A stretch of DNA of 64,000 nucleotides from Collinsella aerofaciens (GCF_015555045.1 NZ_JADNJQ010000002.1:55513-119512); one strand, 5' to 3'. Counted from the first letter of the stretch, positions 18,831-27,050 are shown. Notes: generated by a model not told the origin, from the sequence alone. Numbers and translations are program-made.

Positions 18831-18884
18831 AAAAGTTAACCACGTCTATGTTCGCTTTAGTAAACTAACACGTGGTTAACTTTT
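18831..18884 (-). promoter_or_regulatory. Large inverted repeat in the feo promoter region
   Basis: Perfect 15-bp arms AAAAGTTAACCACGT (18831-18845) and complement (18870-18884), with a 24-base spacer. The spacer itself contains TTAGT-AA-ACTAA (18857-18868). It lies 43 bases upstream of the first feoA start, suggesting an operator pair for an iron- or stress-responsive repressor. A transcript hairpin is the alternative. Confidence 0.6.
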
Positions 18885-18941
18885 TGGAAAGGGTCCCCAT
18901 TCAGATTTCGAAAAAGTTTCCTATACGAAACAAAACAAAAA

Positions 18942-18972
18942 GGCGCGGCAAAGAGCTGTCCTTTGCCGCGCC
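18942..18972 (-). terminator. Intrinsic terminator of ptsH
   Basis: 12-bp perfect stem GGCGCGGCAAAG / CTTTGCCGCGCC; TTTTTGTTTTG follows on the minus strand. Confidence 0.9.
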
Positions 18973-18981
18973 CCGTCATGC

Positions 18982-19230
18982 TTAGAGCGAGAGGTTTCTG
19001 ATCGACGTAACGCAGGAAGCCTCGTCTACGCCCGAAACACGAAAGACGACGCTCTCGCCGCACTCACCATAGAGGGCCATGAGTCCCATGACATCGCGGC
19101 CATCCGTGTGGCGATCGCCGATGCTGACTGACACGTCGCTACGATGCTTGGCAATGATGTCATAGAGCAGCGCAACCGGGCGGGCATGTAATCCCAACGG
19201 ATCTTTAATCGTCTTTGTAAACTCGACCAT
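18982..19230 (-). CDS. HPr family phosphocarrier protein
   Basis: The 82-residue protein starts at ATG 19230 with GGGAGGGG upstream. The active-site His15 lies in DPLGLHARPV, as in HPr of the PEP:sugar phosphotransferase system, where it passes phosphate from enzyme I to EIIA. The regulatory-site region reads DGRDVMGLMAL. By counting, residue 46, Ser in most HPr proteins and the target of HPr kinase, is Asp46 here. The protein could resemble permanently Ser-phosphorylated HPr or belong to a subgroup outside that control. It is monocistronic between two terminators and lacks a neighbouring ptsI. Confidence 0.88.
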   Translation of the reverse strand: MVEFTKTIKDPLGLHARPVALLYDIIAKHRSDVSVSIGDRHTDGRDVMGLMALYGECGESVVFRVSGVDEASCVTSIRNLSL

Positions 19231-19319
19231 GTCCCCTCCCACGACATCGCACATTCGGCCGGCAAACCCAGCCACGTGGTAGTTATTGTACGTTACCGGC
19301 GCACCCCCGTCTCACAAAA

Positions 19320-19350
19320 AACGAGGGAAGGCACGCGTCCTTCCCTCGTT
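19320..19350 (-). terminator. Intrinsic terminator of aspS
   Basis: 12-bp perfect stem AACGAGGGAAGG / CCTTCCCTCGTT with a 7-base loop; a T-run follows on the minus strand. Confidence 0.9.
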
Positions 19351-19373
19351 GCGGGCAATATGTAGCCACTCGC

Positions 19374-21161
19374 CTACATCAGGCGCAGGCTGACGTCCTT
19401 GAGCTGGGCGCCACTAACGGCACTCGGGGCGCCCGACATGAGGTCGGAGCCGCTGGCCGTCTTGGGGAACGCCATGACGTCGCGGATGGAGTCGGAACCG
19501 GTGAGCAGCATGCACACGCGGTCCAGGCCCAGAGCGAAACCGCCCATCGGGGGCGCACCAAACTTGAGGGCCTCCATGAGGAAGCCGAACTGCGACTCGG
19601 CGCGCTCCTCGGTAAAGCCCAGGAGCTTGAGCATGGACATCTGCATCTCGGCGTTGTGGATACGCATACCGCCACCGCCGGCCTCAAAGCCGTCCATGAC
19701 AAAGTCGTAGGTGCAAGAACCGGCCGCCAGCGGGTCGGCCTCGATCTTGGCGATGTCGGTCTCGGTCGGCAGCGTGAAGGGCTGATGCTCGGCAGCGTAG
19801 GCCTTGCGGTCCTCATCCCAGTGGAACAGCGGGAAGTTGACGACCCACAGGAAGTCGTGGCCCTCACGCTTGATCTCGAGTGCGTTGGCCATGTGGGAAC
19901 GCATGCCGCCCAGGATCTCGTCAGAGAGCAGGCGCGGGCCGGCGGCGAACATCACGAGGTCGCCAGGCTCGACGTCCATGCGCTCGCGCAGAGCAGCCAT
20001 CTCCTCGTCCGAGAAGAACTTGACGATGGGGCTGTTGATGGAGCCGTCCTCGCGGAAGGCGATCCAGGCCAGGCCCTTGGCGCCAAACGTGGAGGCCACG
20101 CCGGCGAGCTTATCGATCTTGGCACGTGCCCAGGCACCGGCGCCCTTGGCGTTGATGGCCTTGACGACAGAGCCCTCCTCGTTCGCGGCAGTCGCAAAGA
20201 CCTTGAACTTGGAGTTGGCAAAGATGTCGGTCAGGTCGACCAGGTGCATGCCATAGCGGGTATCGGGCTTGTCGGAGCCATAGGTGTCCATGGCATCCCA
20301 GTAGTTCATGCGGCGCAGCGGCGTGGGCATCTCGACGCCCATGCGACCGAAAGCATCGGCAAGAACCTCTTCGAGCGCGCTCATGACATCGTTCTGGTCC
20401 ACGAAGGACATCTCGATATCGACCTGAGTGAACTCGGGCTGGCGGTCGGCACGCAGGTCCTCGTCGCGGAAGCACTTGGCAACCTGGTAGTAGCGCTCGA
20501 CACCACCGACCATGAGCAGCTGCTTCAGGAGCTGCGGGGACTGCGGCAGGGCGTAGAAGTTACCCGGCTGGATGCGGCTGGGGACGATGAAGTCGCGGGC
20601 GCCCTCGGGCGTGGACTTGAACAGGGAGGGCGTATCAACCTCCATGAACTCACGGTTGTGCAGCGCCTCGCGAATGGCAAAGGTGAAGTCGGAGCGCAGC
20701 TTGAGGTTGGCCATCATTTCGGGACGACGGAGGTCCAGATAGCGATAGCGCAGGCGGGTGTCCTCGCTGGTCTCGATGCCGTCCTCGATCTGGAACGGCG
20801 GGGTGACGGACGTATTGAGTACCTCGGCGTGGTCGGTCAGGACCTCGATCTCGCCGGTCGCGAGCTTGGTGTTGGTGGTCTCCTCGCCACGAGCGCGCAC
20901 GACGCCGTGGATCTTGATGGGCCACTCGGGACGCATGGTCTCGGCGATCTTAAAGGCATCGCCGTCGGAGTGCTCGGGGTCGAAGGTGAGCTGCGTGATG
21001 CCCTCGCGGTCGCGAAGGTCACAGAAGATAAGGCCGCCGTGGTCGCGGCGACGGCTCACCCAACCGGTGAGGGTGACCTCTTCGCCCACGTTCTCGAAGC
21101 GAAGCTCGCCGCAGGTACGGGTGTGCATGGAATGCTCATCGATGGGACGGGTCTGGCTCAT
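19374..21161 (-). CDS. aspS: Aspartyl-tRNA synthetase
   Basis: The 595-residue class II synthetase charges tRNA-Asp. The N-terminal OB fold (VTLTGWVSRRRDHGGLIFCDLRDREG) is followed by the catalytic core. Motif 1 is around FMEVDTPSLFKSTPEGARDF, motif 2 is FRDEDLRADRQPEFTQVDIE, and motif 3 is GGFALGLDRVCMLLTG. The bacterial GAD-type insertion lies between motifs 2 and 3, as expected for this length. The ATG at 21161 has AAAGGAGG 9 bases upstream. It is a single gene. I cannot decide from sequence alone whether it also charges tRNA-Asn. Confidence 0.96.
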   Translation of the reverse strand: MSQTRPIDEHSMHTRTCGELRFENVGEEVTLTGWVSRRRDHGGLIFCDLRDREGITQLTFDPEHSDGDAFKIAETMRPEWPIKIHGVVRARGEETTNTKLATGEIEVLTDHAEVLNTSVTPPFQIEDGIETSEDTRLRYRYLDLRRPEMMANLKLRSDFTFAIREALHNREFMEVDTPSLFKSTPEGARDFIVPSRIQPGNFYALPQSPQLLKQLLMVGGVERYYQVAKCFRDEDLRADRQPEFTQVDIEMSFVDQNDVMSALEEVLADAFGRMGVEMPTPLRRMNYWDAMDTYGSDKPDTRYGMHLVDLTDIFANSKFKVFATAANEEGSVVKAINAKGAGAWARAKIDKLAGVASTFGAKGLAWIAFREDGSINSPIVKFFSDEEMAALRERMDVEPGDLVMFAAGPRLLSDEILGGMRSHMANALEIKREGHDFLWVVNFPLFHWDEDRKAYAAEHQPFTLPTETDIAKIEADPLAAGSCTYDFVMDGFEAGGGGMRIHNAEMQMSMLKLLGFTEERAESQFGFLMEALKFGAPPMGGFALGLDRVCMLLTGSDSIRDVMAFPKTASGSDLMSGAPSAVSGAQLKDVSLRLM

Positions 21162-21417
21162 ACCAGTGATCCTCCTTTATGGATCTGTGCCGCCCCGTGT
21201 CGTTCCGGGCGGCGTCGTACAGATTTGCCCAGCCTGCGTAAACCGCGCAGCCGGGCATGGCGTTCTATCTTATCGCACCCGCGTCGATGTGCCGCGAAAA
21301 AGTAGCTCTTGCCCAAAGACTTGACGGAGACGAAACAATTGACGCGGCCTGGCCGTCGCCCAAGCGCGCGGCGTGCGACAATGTGCCCCAATACAACCGC
21401 ACTCGGAAAGGCCCGTC

Positions 21418-22053
21418 ATGACCGCACGCCTCATCGTTATGGATATCGACTCCACGCTCATCAACCAGGAGGTCATCGACCTGTTGGGCGAGGAGGCCGG
21501 CGTGGGCGAGCAGGTAGCGCAGATCACCGAGCGCGCCATGCGCGGCGAGCTCGACTTTAAGCAGGCGCTCGAGGAACGCGTGGGGCTGCTTGCCGGCTTG
21601 GATGAGAGCGTATTCGAGCGCACCTTTGAGCGCGTGACGTTTACCCCCGGCGCGCTGGAGCTTGTGCGCTCGGCACACAGCAAGGGCTGGAAGGTCGGCG
21701 TGGTAAGCGGCGGCTTTCACGAGGTCGCCGACAAGATCGTGGCCGCCGCGGGCATCGACTTTTGCCTCGCTAACCGCCTGGAGGTCGTGGACGGCAAGCT
21801 CACCGGTAAGCTGGCGGCAGACATCGTGACCAAGGAGTCCAAGCTCATCCAGCTGCTGGATTGGGCGGTTGAGTGCGGTGTCGACATGGCCCACACCGTC
21901 GCGATCGGCGACGGCGCCAACGACATCCCCATGATTCAGGCCGCGGGCACGGGCATCGCGTTTTGCGCCAAGCCCAAGACGCGCGAGGCCGCCCCGTTTG
22001 CCATCGACGAGCGCAACCTGATGCTCGCCATGGACATCATCCTGCGCGACTAG
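21418..22053 (+). CDS. serB: Phosphoserine phosphatase
   Basis: The 211-residue HAD-superfamily enzyme hydrolyses O-phosphoserine in the last step of serine synthesis. ATG 21418 follows AAAGG. Motif I is DIDSTLI (Asp9 nucleophile, Asp11), motif II is VVSGGFHEVADKI with the Ser, the lysine of motif III is in TKESKLIQLL, and motif IV is AIGDGANDIPMI. The helical cap lies between residues 20 and 75. No regulatory ACT domain is present, so it is the short form. It is the only serine gene here and lies just upstream of the lar genes, separated by a palindromic promoter region. Confidence 0.93.
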   Translation: MTARLIVMDIDSTLINQEVIDLLGEEAGVGEQVAQITERAMRGELDFKQALEERVGLLAGLDESVFERTFERVTFTPGALELVRSAHSKGWKVGVVSGGFHEVADKIVAAAGIDFCLANRLEVVDGKLTGKLAADIVTKESKLIQLLDWAVECGVDMAHTVAIGDGANDIPMIQAAGTGIAFCAKPKTREAAPFAIDERNLMLAMDIILRD

Positions 22054-22089
22054 CCGATCCGTCTAACAATTGAATCAGTCTGTCCTATA

Positions 22090-22123
22090 GTTTCCGAACA
22101 ATTTTGTCTTAGTGTTCGGAAAC
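22090..22123 (+). promoter_or_regulatory. 34-bp palindrome in the larB promoter region
   Basis: Perfect 11-bp arms GTTTCCGAACA / TGTTCGGAAAC with a 12-base spacer, ending 44 bases upstream of the larB start. Its size and symmetry suit a dimeric repressor; the TetR encoded in the same operon (23881-24420) is the obvious candidate. A T-run terminator reading is unlikely because no poly-T follows. Confidence 0.65.
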
Positions 22124-22167
22124 ATACCCTTTGAGTGCTAGACTTTGCGCCGTCGAAGGGAACATAT

Positions 22168-22950
22168 ATGGATAAGCGAGATCTTGAGCAGTTGCTGAGC
22201 GATGTTGCCGGCGGAGCAGTCGCCCCTGCCGATGCCCTCACGCGCATCCAGACGGCGCCAACCGCCGACCTGGGTTTTGCACAGCTCGATCTTTCGCGCG
22301 GGGTGCGCCAGGGAGCCGGCGAGGTTGTCTACGGCGCCGGTAAAACCGCCGAGCAGGTTGCCGCCATTATCGAAGCACTGCGCGATGCCGGCCAGGAGCG
22401 CATCCTGGTCACGCGCCTGGACGCCGAAAAGGCAGCCCGCACCTCGGAGCTCCTCGACAACGGCATCGACCTGGGATATGCCCCGGACGCACAGCTCGCC
22501 CTCGTGGGAGGCAAGCCCTCCCCCACCGGCAACGGACGCATCGTCGTCGCCTGCGCCGGCACGAGCGACCTGCCCGTCGCCGAAGAGGCGGCAGTGACGG
22601 CCGAGTTCTATGGCAACGAGGTCGATCGCCTCTACGACGTAGGTGTCGCCGGCCTGCACCGTCTGCTCGCGCATGCCGAGGAGCTTGCCCAGGCACAGGT
22701 GGTCATCGCCATCGCCGGCATGGAAGGCGCGCTGGCGAGCGTTGTCGGCGGCCTGGTGAGCTGTCCGGTCATTGCCGTTCCCACCAGCGTGGGCTACGGT
22801 GCGAGCTTTGGTGGCGTAGCCGCGCTGCTCGCCATGCTCAACTCCTGCGCCAGCGGCGTTTCGGTCGTCAATATCGACAATGGCTTTGGTGCCGCATACC
22901 AGGCAAGTCTTATCAATCATCTGAGCGCCGGCACACCCCGCGCCCGTTAA
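22168..22950 (+). CDS. larB: LarB, nickel-pincer cofactor carboxylase/hydrolase
   Basis: LarB carboxylates and hydrolyses nicotinic acid adenine dinucleotide in the first step of nickel-pincer nucleotide synthesis, the cofactor of lactate racemase. From ATG 22168 (GAAGGG upstream) the protein has 260 residues. The C-terminal half is PurE-like: GRIVVACAGTSDLPVAEEA, YDVGVAGLHRLL, VIAIAGMEGALASVVGGL, PTSVGYGASFGG and NSCASGVSVVNIDNGFGAA. Cys227 in NSCASG is at the place expected for the cysteine that attacks the pyridine ring. It is the first gene of larB-larC-tetR. larE is not in the window. Confidence 0.95.
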   Translation: MDKRDLEQLLSDVAGGAVAPADALTRIQTAPTADLGFAQLDLSRGVRQGAGEVVYGAGKTAEQVAAIIEALRDAGQERILVTRLDAEKAARTSELLDNGIDLGYAPDAQLALVGGKPSPTGNGRIVVACAGTSDLPVAEEAAVTAEFYGNEVDRLYDVGVAGLHRLLAHAEELAQAQVVIAIAGMEGALASVVGGLVSCPVIAVPTSVGYGASFGGVAALLAMLNSCASGVSVVNIDNGFGAAYQASLINHLSAGTPRAR

Positions 22951-22960
22951 GGAGCATTCC

Positions 22961-23878
22961 ATGTCTAACCATCAGCACACGCTTATCATCGATGGCACCT
23001 CGGGCATCAGCGGCGATATGACCGTCGCGGCCCTGCTCGACCTGGGCGCCAGCGAGGAGCACCTACGCGAACAGCTCGCCACGCTGCCGGTCGACGGCCT
23101 TTCGATCGCCGTGACGCGCGTAAACAAGCATGGCATCGACGCCTGCGATTTCGACGTCCAGCTTGCAGAGGGGCTCGAGAACCACGACCACGACATGGCC
23201 TGGCTCTACGGCAACGAAGCAGCTGCCGAGCACACGCACGAGCATGAGCACCACCATCATGATCATAGCGAGCACGAACACGAGCACTGCCACGAGCATG
23301 ACCATGAGGGCCACGCCCATGAGCACGAGGATCATCACCACACCCACCACCATCATCACCGCTCGCTAGCCGACGTCACCGCCATCATCGATGGCTCGCA
23401 GCTATGCGATGGCGCCAAGCGTCGTGCCCTCGCCATTTTTTCCGTACTCGCTGCTGCCGAGGCCAAGGCTCACGGCAAAACGCCCGACACCGTCCTGTTT
23501 CACGAGGTGGGCGCCGTCGACTCCATCGTCGACGTCTGTTCTGTCGCCATCTGCCTCGACGACCTGGGTATTGAGGATATCGTGGTCGAGTCGCTCTCCG
23601 AGGGCCACGGAACCATCCGCTGCGCCCACGGCCTCATGCCCATTCCCGTCCCCGCTGTTGTCAACCTGTGCCAGGCAGGCAATATCGCCCTCACGCCTGC
23701 ACCGGTCGCCGGCGAGCTCGTGACGCCGACGGGCGCCGCCATCGTCACCGCGCTGCGCACGTCCGACCAACTGCCCTCACGCTACCGCATCGAAGCCGTC
23801 GGCTACGGCGCCGGCAAACGCCCCTACGAGGGTTGCTCCGGCACGCTCCGCTGCCTGCTCGTTCACGCGGACGCATAG
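22961..23878 (+). CDS. larC: LarC, LarC1-type nickel insertase lacking the C-terminal domain
   Basis: LarC inserts nickel into the pincer nucleotide using CTP. The 305-residue protein begins HTLIIDGTSGISGDMTVAALLDLGA, contains FHEVGAVDSIVDVCSVAICLD and HGLMPIPVPAVVNL, and has a very His-rich stretch at residues 91-133 (25 His of 43), a probable nickel store. Full LarC proteins run to roughly 390-420 residues and end with a CTP-binding LarC2 domain. In some lactobacilli LarC2 is made by a programmed frameshift. Here the frame stops right after the LarC1-type ending GYGAGKRPYEGCSGTLRCLL. The next ATG, 3 bases on, begins a TetR protein. LarC2 is absent or elsewhere. GGAGCATTCC precedes the ATG. 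Confidence 0.93.
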   Translation: MSNHQHTLIIDGTSGISGDMTVAALLDLGASEEHLREQLATLPVDGLSIAVTRVNKHGIDACDFDVQLAEGLENHDHDMAWLYGNEAAAEHTHEHEHHHHDHSEHEHEHCHEHDHEGHAHEHEDHHHTHHHHHRSLADVTAIIDGSQLCDGAKRRALAIFSVLAAAEAKAHGKTPDTVLFHEVGAVDSIVDVCSVAICLDDLGIEDIVVESLSEGHGTIRCAHGLMPIPVPAVVNLCQAGNIALTPAPVAGELVTPTGAAIVTALRTSDQLPSRYRIEAVGYGAGKRPYEGCSGTLRCLLVHADA

Positions 23879-23880
23879 CC

Positions 23881-24420
23881 ATGGATGCCCGCAAGGCAAA
23901 AAGCCGTGCCGCCATCGTTGCGGCGTTCTCCGAGCTCCTGTGCGAGGAAGATTACGGCAAGATCACCGTCGGCGACATCATCGCTCGCGCCCACGTAGGT
24001 CGGGCCACGTTCTACGGCCTCTTCAAAAGCAAAGATGACCTGCTCGCTGAACTCGTGCGCGATATCTGCACCCATGCCCTCGACGATGACGGTACACCCC
24101 TCGACGACCCGCTCGTACAGGTCGAGCATATCCTCAACAACCTCTGGGAACGCCGTCAGGGTGTACGGGCACTGGTAGCCGGCGCCGGTTCACGCGTCTT
24201 CGCCGACAGCCTCCGCAAGACCATCATGGCCCGAGCAGCCGAAACCGTCCCTACCGACCCAAACGGCCCCGCCGGCACCATGGACCGCAGCTTCCTACTA
24301 CACCACATAGCCTCAAGCTTCGTAGGAATGGTCCAATGGTGGGCCTGGCACAACTTCCAAGCAGATAAAGCCGACGTAGCCAAAGACTACCTCTCGGCCA
24401 TAAAGCCCCTCTTCAACTAA
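23881..24420 (+). CDS. TetR family transcriptional regulator
   Basis: The 179-residue protein has an N-terminal TetR helix-turn-helix (AIVAAFSELLCEEDYGKITVGDIIARAHVGRATFYGLFKSKDDLL, about residues 10-55) and a C-terminal all-helical domain with LLHHIASSFVGMVQWWAWHN. Its ATG is 3 bases after the larC stop, so it is translationally tied to larBC. It probably represses the lar operon through the palindrome at 22090-22123 in response to lactate or a related acid; this is inference. Lactobacilli use a CRP-type LarR instead, so a TetR in this position would be a different control logic. Confidence 0.88.
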   Translation: MDARKAKSRAAIVAAFSELLCEEDYGKITVGDIIARAHVGRATFYGLFKSKDDLLAELVRDICTHALDDDGTPLDDPLVQVEHILNNLWERRQGVRALVAGAGSRVFADSLRKTIMARAAETVPTDPNGPAGTMDRSFLLHHIASSFVGMVQWWAWHNFQADKADVAKDYLSAIKPLFN

Positions 24421-24581
24421 GTAAACCCCTCATCCCAAAGCTCCGCCCCAACCCAAAGCACAATCCATCCCAAAGTATCAACAACAGCCCAACGCCCCTA
24501 CCAGCAACAAGCCCCTCCCATCCAAATTCAGATATATATGTTGGGTTGCTTGTACGAACGCAACAAAGACCCCGCAGCTGA

Positions 24582-24696
24582 CCGCATGGGGTAACTTCCC
24601 AGCGCATTCCGCAGGACGCAAAAAGGCTCGCCGCACGAAGTGCGCAGCGAGCCTTTTTGCATGTCCGAGGACGCGCTGGGAAGTTACCCCATGCGG
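24582..24696. repeat. Nested palindrome with internal bidirectional terminator
   Basis: Outer arms 24582-24605 and 24673-24696 are a perfect 24-bp inverted repeat. Inside, GCAAAAAGGCTCG (24618-24630) pairs with 24648-24660 to form a terminator with A- and T-runs on both sides. It suits the convergent tetR and larD genes. Between outer and inner stems lie GCATTCCGCAGGACG and TCCGAGGACGC, also found in the element at 27051-27177. The rest of 24421-24722 is AT/C-rich and non-coding. Confidence 0.85.
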
Positions 24697-24722
24697 CCAG
24701 CGGACAACTATGTAGCCTCAGA

Positions 24723-25454
24723 CTAGAACATGCCCAAGAAACCGTGCACAAACAGTGCAGCCAGAGCGGCACCGACAAACGGAGCGATGCCAGGAACGAG
24801 CAGGCCGTACTTCCAGTTATTGTCAGCCTTGTTCTTGATCGGCAGCACCTGATAGGCCATGCGAGGACCAAGGTCACGAGCCTGGTTCATGGCGAAGCCG
24901 GTGATGCCGCCCATGCCCATGCCAACAGCCCAAACGATCAGACCGACGCAGATAGCGAGCATCAGAACGTTCTCGCCGGCGCGGTTAGCGGCAGCAAGGA
25001 TGGCGCTGATGAACACAAAGGTGCAGATAGCCTCGCAGAAGAAGTTACGAGCATAGTTCGTGCCCTCGGTGGTGGGGTTGGTCGAGAAGATGTTGCGCTG
25101 GGCAATGGGATCGACGACGCCATCGGAAGCCTTGAACTCATCGGCATACATAAGCCAAGCGATTACGGCGCCCACAAAGCCGCCGAGCATATCGGCAATC
25201 ATGAAGGGGATGCAGCTGCTCCACGGCACCAGGCCGACGATGCACTGGGCAAGCACCATAGCCGGGTTCATGCACACGGCGCCGCCAAAGACAAACAGGC
25301 AGACCGAGATGCCAAAGGACCAGGTGGTGATGGCAAACATGTGGCCGGAGCCCTGATACTTGGTGCCCTTGAGCACGGTATCGCAGTGCACGCCCACGCC
25401 AAAGATGATCATGAGGGCCGTTGCGCCGAATTCGCAGAGGAGTTTGGTAAGCAT
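24723..25454 (-). CDS. larD: LarD-like aquaglyceroporin (lactic acid channel)
   Basis: The 243-residue MIP-family channel has six transmembrane helices and two half-helices. The first loop carries the canonical NPA (Asn63-Pro64-Ala65 in CMNPAMV). The second reads NQA (190-192) in AMNQARDLGPR, where glycerol facilitators have NPARDFGPR. Its position next to larA and opposite larBC points to LarD, which lets D/L-lactic acid cross the membrane for racemisation. The start ATG 25454 has AAGATAAGG upstream. It is 49 bases downstream of larA on the same strand, so larA-larD is one operon. A general glycerol facilitator is the alternative. Confidence 0.87.
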   Translation of the reverse strand: MLTKLLCEFGATALMIIFGVGVHCDTVLKGTKYQGSGHMFAITTWSFGISVCLFVFGGAVCMNPAMVLAQCIVGLVPWSSCIPFMIADMLGGFVGAVIAWLMYADEFKASDGVVDPIAQRNIFSTNPTTEGTNYARNFFCEAICTFVFISAILAAANRAGENVLMLAICVGLIVWAVGMGMGGITGFAMNQARDLGPRMAYQVLPIKNKADNNWKYGLLVPGIAPFVGAALAALFVHGFLGMF

Positions 25455-25503
25455 AAAACCTTATCTTTCTTGTCGGTTATAAACGATTCGTTTAGGCCGC
25501 GCG

Positions 25504-26781
25504 CTAGTGCTGCGCGACGACAACGCCCAGGCCATCGGGAATGACGGCAACCTTGGCGTCAGCACCCTTCATCTCAAAGGCGAGCTTGAGCGCCTCCTCG
25601 AGGGTGTTGACCGGCGTCATGTGCATATCCTTGATCATCTGGTGATCGCACAGGTCGGTGACCATGATCACAGGGTGATGTGCCAGGATGCGGGCGAAAA
25701 TCTGGCTCGTCCACTGGTCGGGCAGGGTCTCGTCCTTGGGACGATCGATGCAGGCGCGCTCAAACTCTGCCGGATCGTTGTCGGCGATGTTGTGATAGAA
25801 GCCCTCGCCACCGTGACCGTCGGCGCAACCGGCAACGTCGATAATCACGCCGCCTTCGGGAAGCGTGGCCTCGGCAGAGCACATGCCCTTTACAGCCTGG
25901 TAGATGTTCTGGTCGAGCGGGTAGCCGCCGTTGGTGGTGACGGCAATCTCGCACTCGACGGGCTCAACGCCGGCAAGGCTCTTCACGAACTCGCAGCCAG
26001 CTTCGTGCGCCTTGTGGATGTCGCCGGCAAAGGAGCCGATGACCTCGTGCTTGCCGTTAAGTACCACGTTAAGCACAAAGGCAAGGTGAGCCATCTCGGC
26101 AGCGGCAAACATGTCCTCGCTCACGTGGTTGTGGCACAGGTTGCCGGCACGCGAGTGGGAATCATTCACAAACTGACCGTTGTGGTTGTACATGATGGTC
26201 TTGTAGCTGGCGATGCCGGGCAGGACGGACTTGCGGCTGCCGGAGAAACCGGCAAAGAAGTGCGGCTCAATGAAACCCTCGGCAAGCAGCAAGTCGCATT
26301 CGGCGGCAATCTTGTTGATGATGCAATCGCCGCCAGAAGGCAGGGTGCCGATCTTTTTCATCATGCTGTCGTCAGTCGCAACATGCATGACGATTTCCTC
26401 GTTGGCAACGATCTCCTCGCCATACTTATTGACGAGTTCCTCGTGCGTCGACGGACGGTGCATACCCGTAGCAACAAGAATGCGAACGCGCGCCTCAGGC
26501 GCAGCGGAGTGGATGTGATGCAGCAGAATAGGCATCGTCACACGCGAGGGAACGGGACGCGTATGGTCGGAGCTAATGATGACAATATCCTTCTTGCCAG
26601 CACAAAGCTCCTCGAGCGAAGGCGAGCCATAAGGGTTGGCAAGCGATTCCTCTACCAGCTCTTCCTGCGATTTTGTGGTCTTAAACTCGTTTTGATGACC
26701 TTCCATCACACCCGCGAAGTTCTTATCCTCGAGCTCCAGATGCAACGTCTTGTGGTCAAACGGCAGTTCACATTCAAACAA
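25504..26781 (-). CDS. larA: Lactate racemase LarA
   Basis: LarA interconverts L- and D-lactate with the nickel-pincer cofactor. No ATG lies near the expected N-terminus. TTG 26781 with AGGAAGAGGG 9 bases upstream gives 425 residues and brings all key residues into register with the Lactobacillus plantarum enzyme: His108 (TGMHRPSTHEEL), His174 (IEPHFFAGFSG), cofactor-bound Lys184 (GSRKSVLPG) and nickel ligand His200 (MYNHNGQF). The frame stays open 309 bases further upstream, but that part is low quality and overlaps a palindrome. It heads larA-larD, convergent with larB-larC-tetR. Confidence 0.95.
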   Translation of the reverse strand: MFECELPFDHKTLHLELEDKNFAGVMEGHQNEFKTTKSQEELVEESLANPYGSPSLEELCAGKKDIVIISSDHTRPVPSRVTMPILLHHIHSAAPEARVRILVATGMHRPSTHEELVNKYGEEIVANEEIVMHVATDDSMMKKIGTLPSGGDCIINKIAAECDLLLAEGFIEPHFFAGFSGSRKSVLPGIASYKTIMYNHNGQFVNDSHSRAGNLCHNHVSEDMFAAAEMAHLAFVLNVVLNGKHEVIGSFAGDIHKAHEAGCEFVKSLAGVEPVECEIAVTTNGGYPLDQNIYQAVKGMCSAEATLPEGGVIIDVAGCADGHGGEGFYHNIADNDPAEFERACIDRPKDETLPDQWTSQIFARILAHHPVIMVTDLCDHQMIKDMHMTPVNTLEEALKLAFEMKGADAKVAVIPDGLGVVVAQH

Positions 26782-27050
26782 TGACGAGCGCCCTCTTCCT
26801 TTAAACTGACACACTAGATAAACCGTTGGAAGGATACGCCGCTCACCGAAAAACACCACCGTCCACCGACTCATTAACACAACGTTCATATTTGACCCAC
26901 AACAAAACGGCCGCGACCCCAAACGGGACCGCGGCCGCAACAGTCGTAAGGCGAGAAGCGCCACATGCATCTCAATCCCAATCGATAAGACGCGAGGCGC
27001 GAAGCGCACTTTATTATCATCAGCTTTAATCCCTGAAGACCGAGGGCGAA

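Noticed and set aside
19656..21305. 549-codon open frame opposite aspS
   Set aside because: Antisense shadow of a complete class II synthetase.
23063..23359. Met/Val-rich small frame on the minus strand resembling a membrane protein
   Set aside because: It is the antisense of the His-rich tract of LarC; complement of CAC/CAT codons gives Val/Met and only mimics a hydrophobic protein.
24582..24696. Invertible promoter bounded by inverted repeats
   Set aside because: The enclosed segment is itself a symmetrical terminator, so inversion would change nothing, and no invertase gene is nearby.
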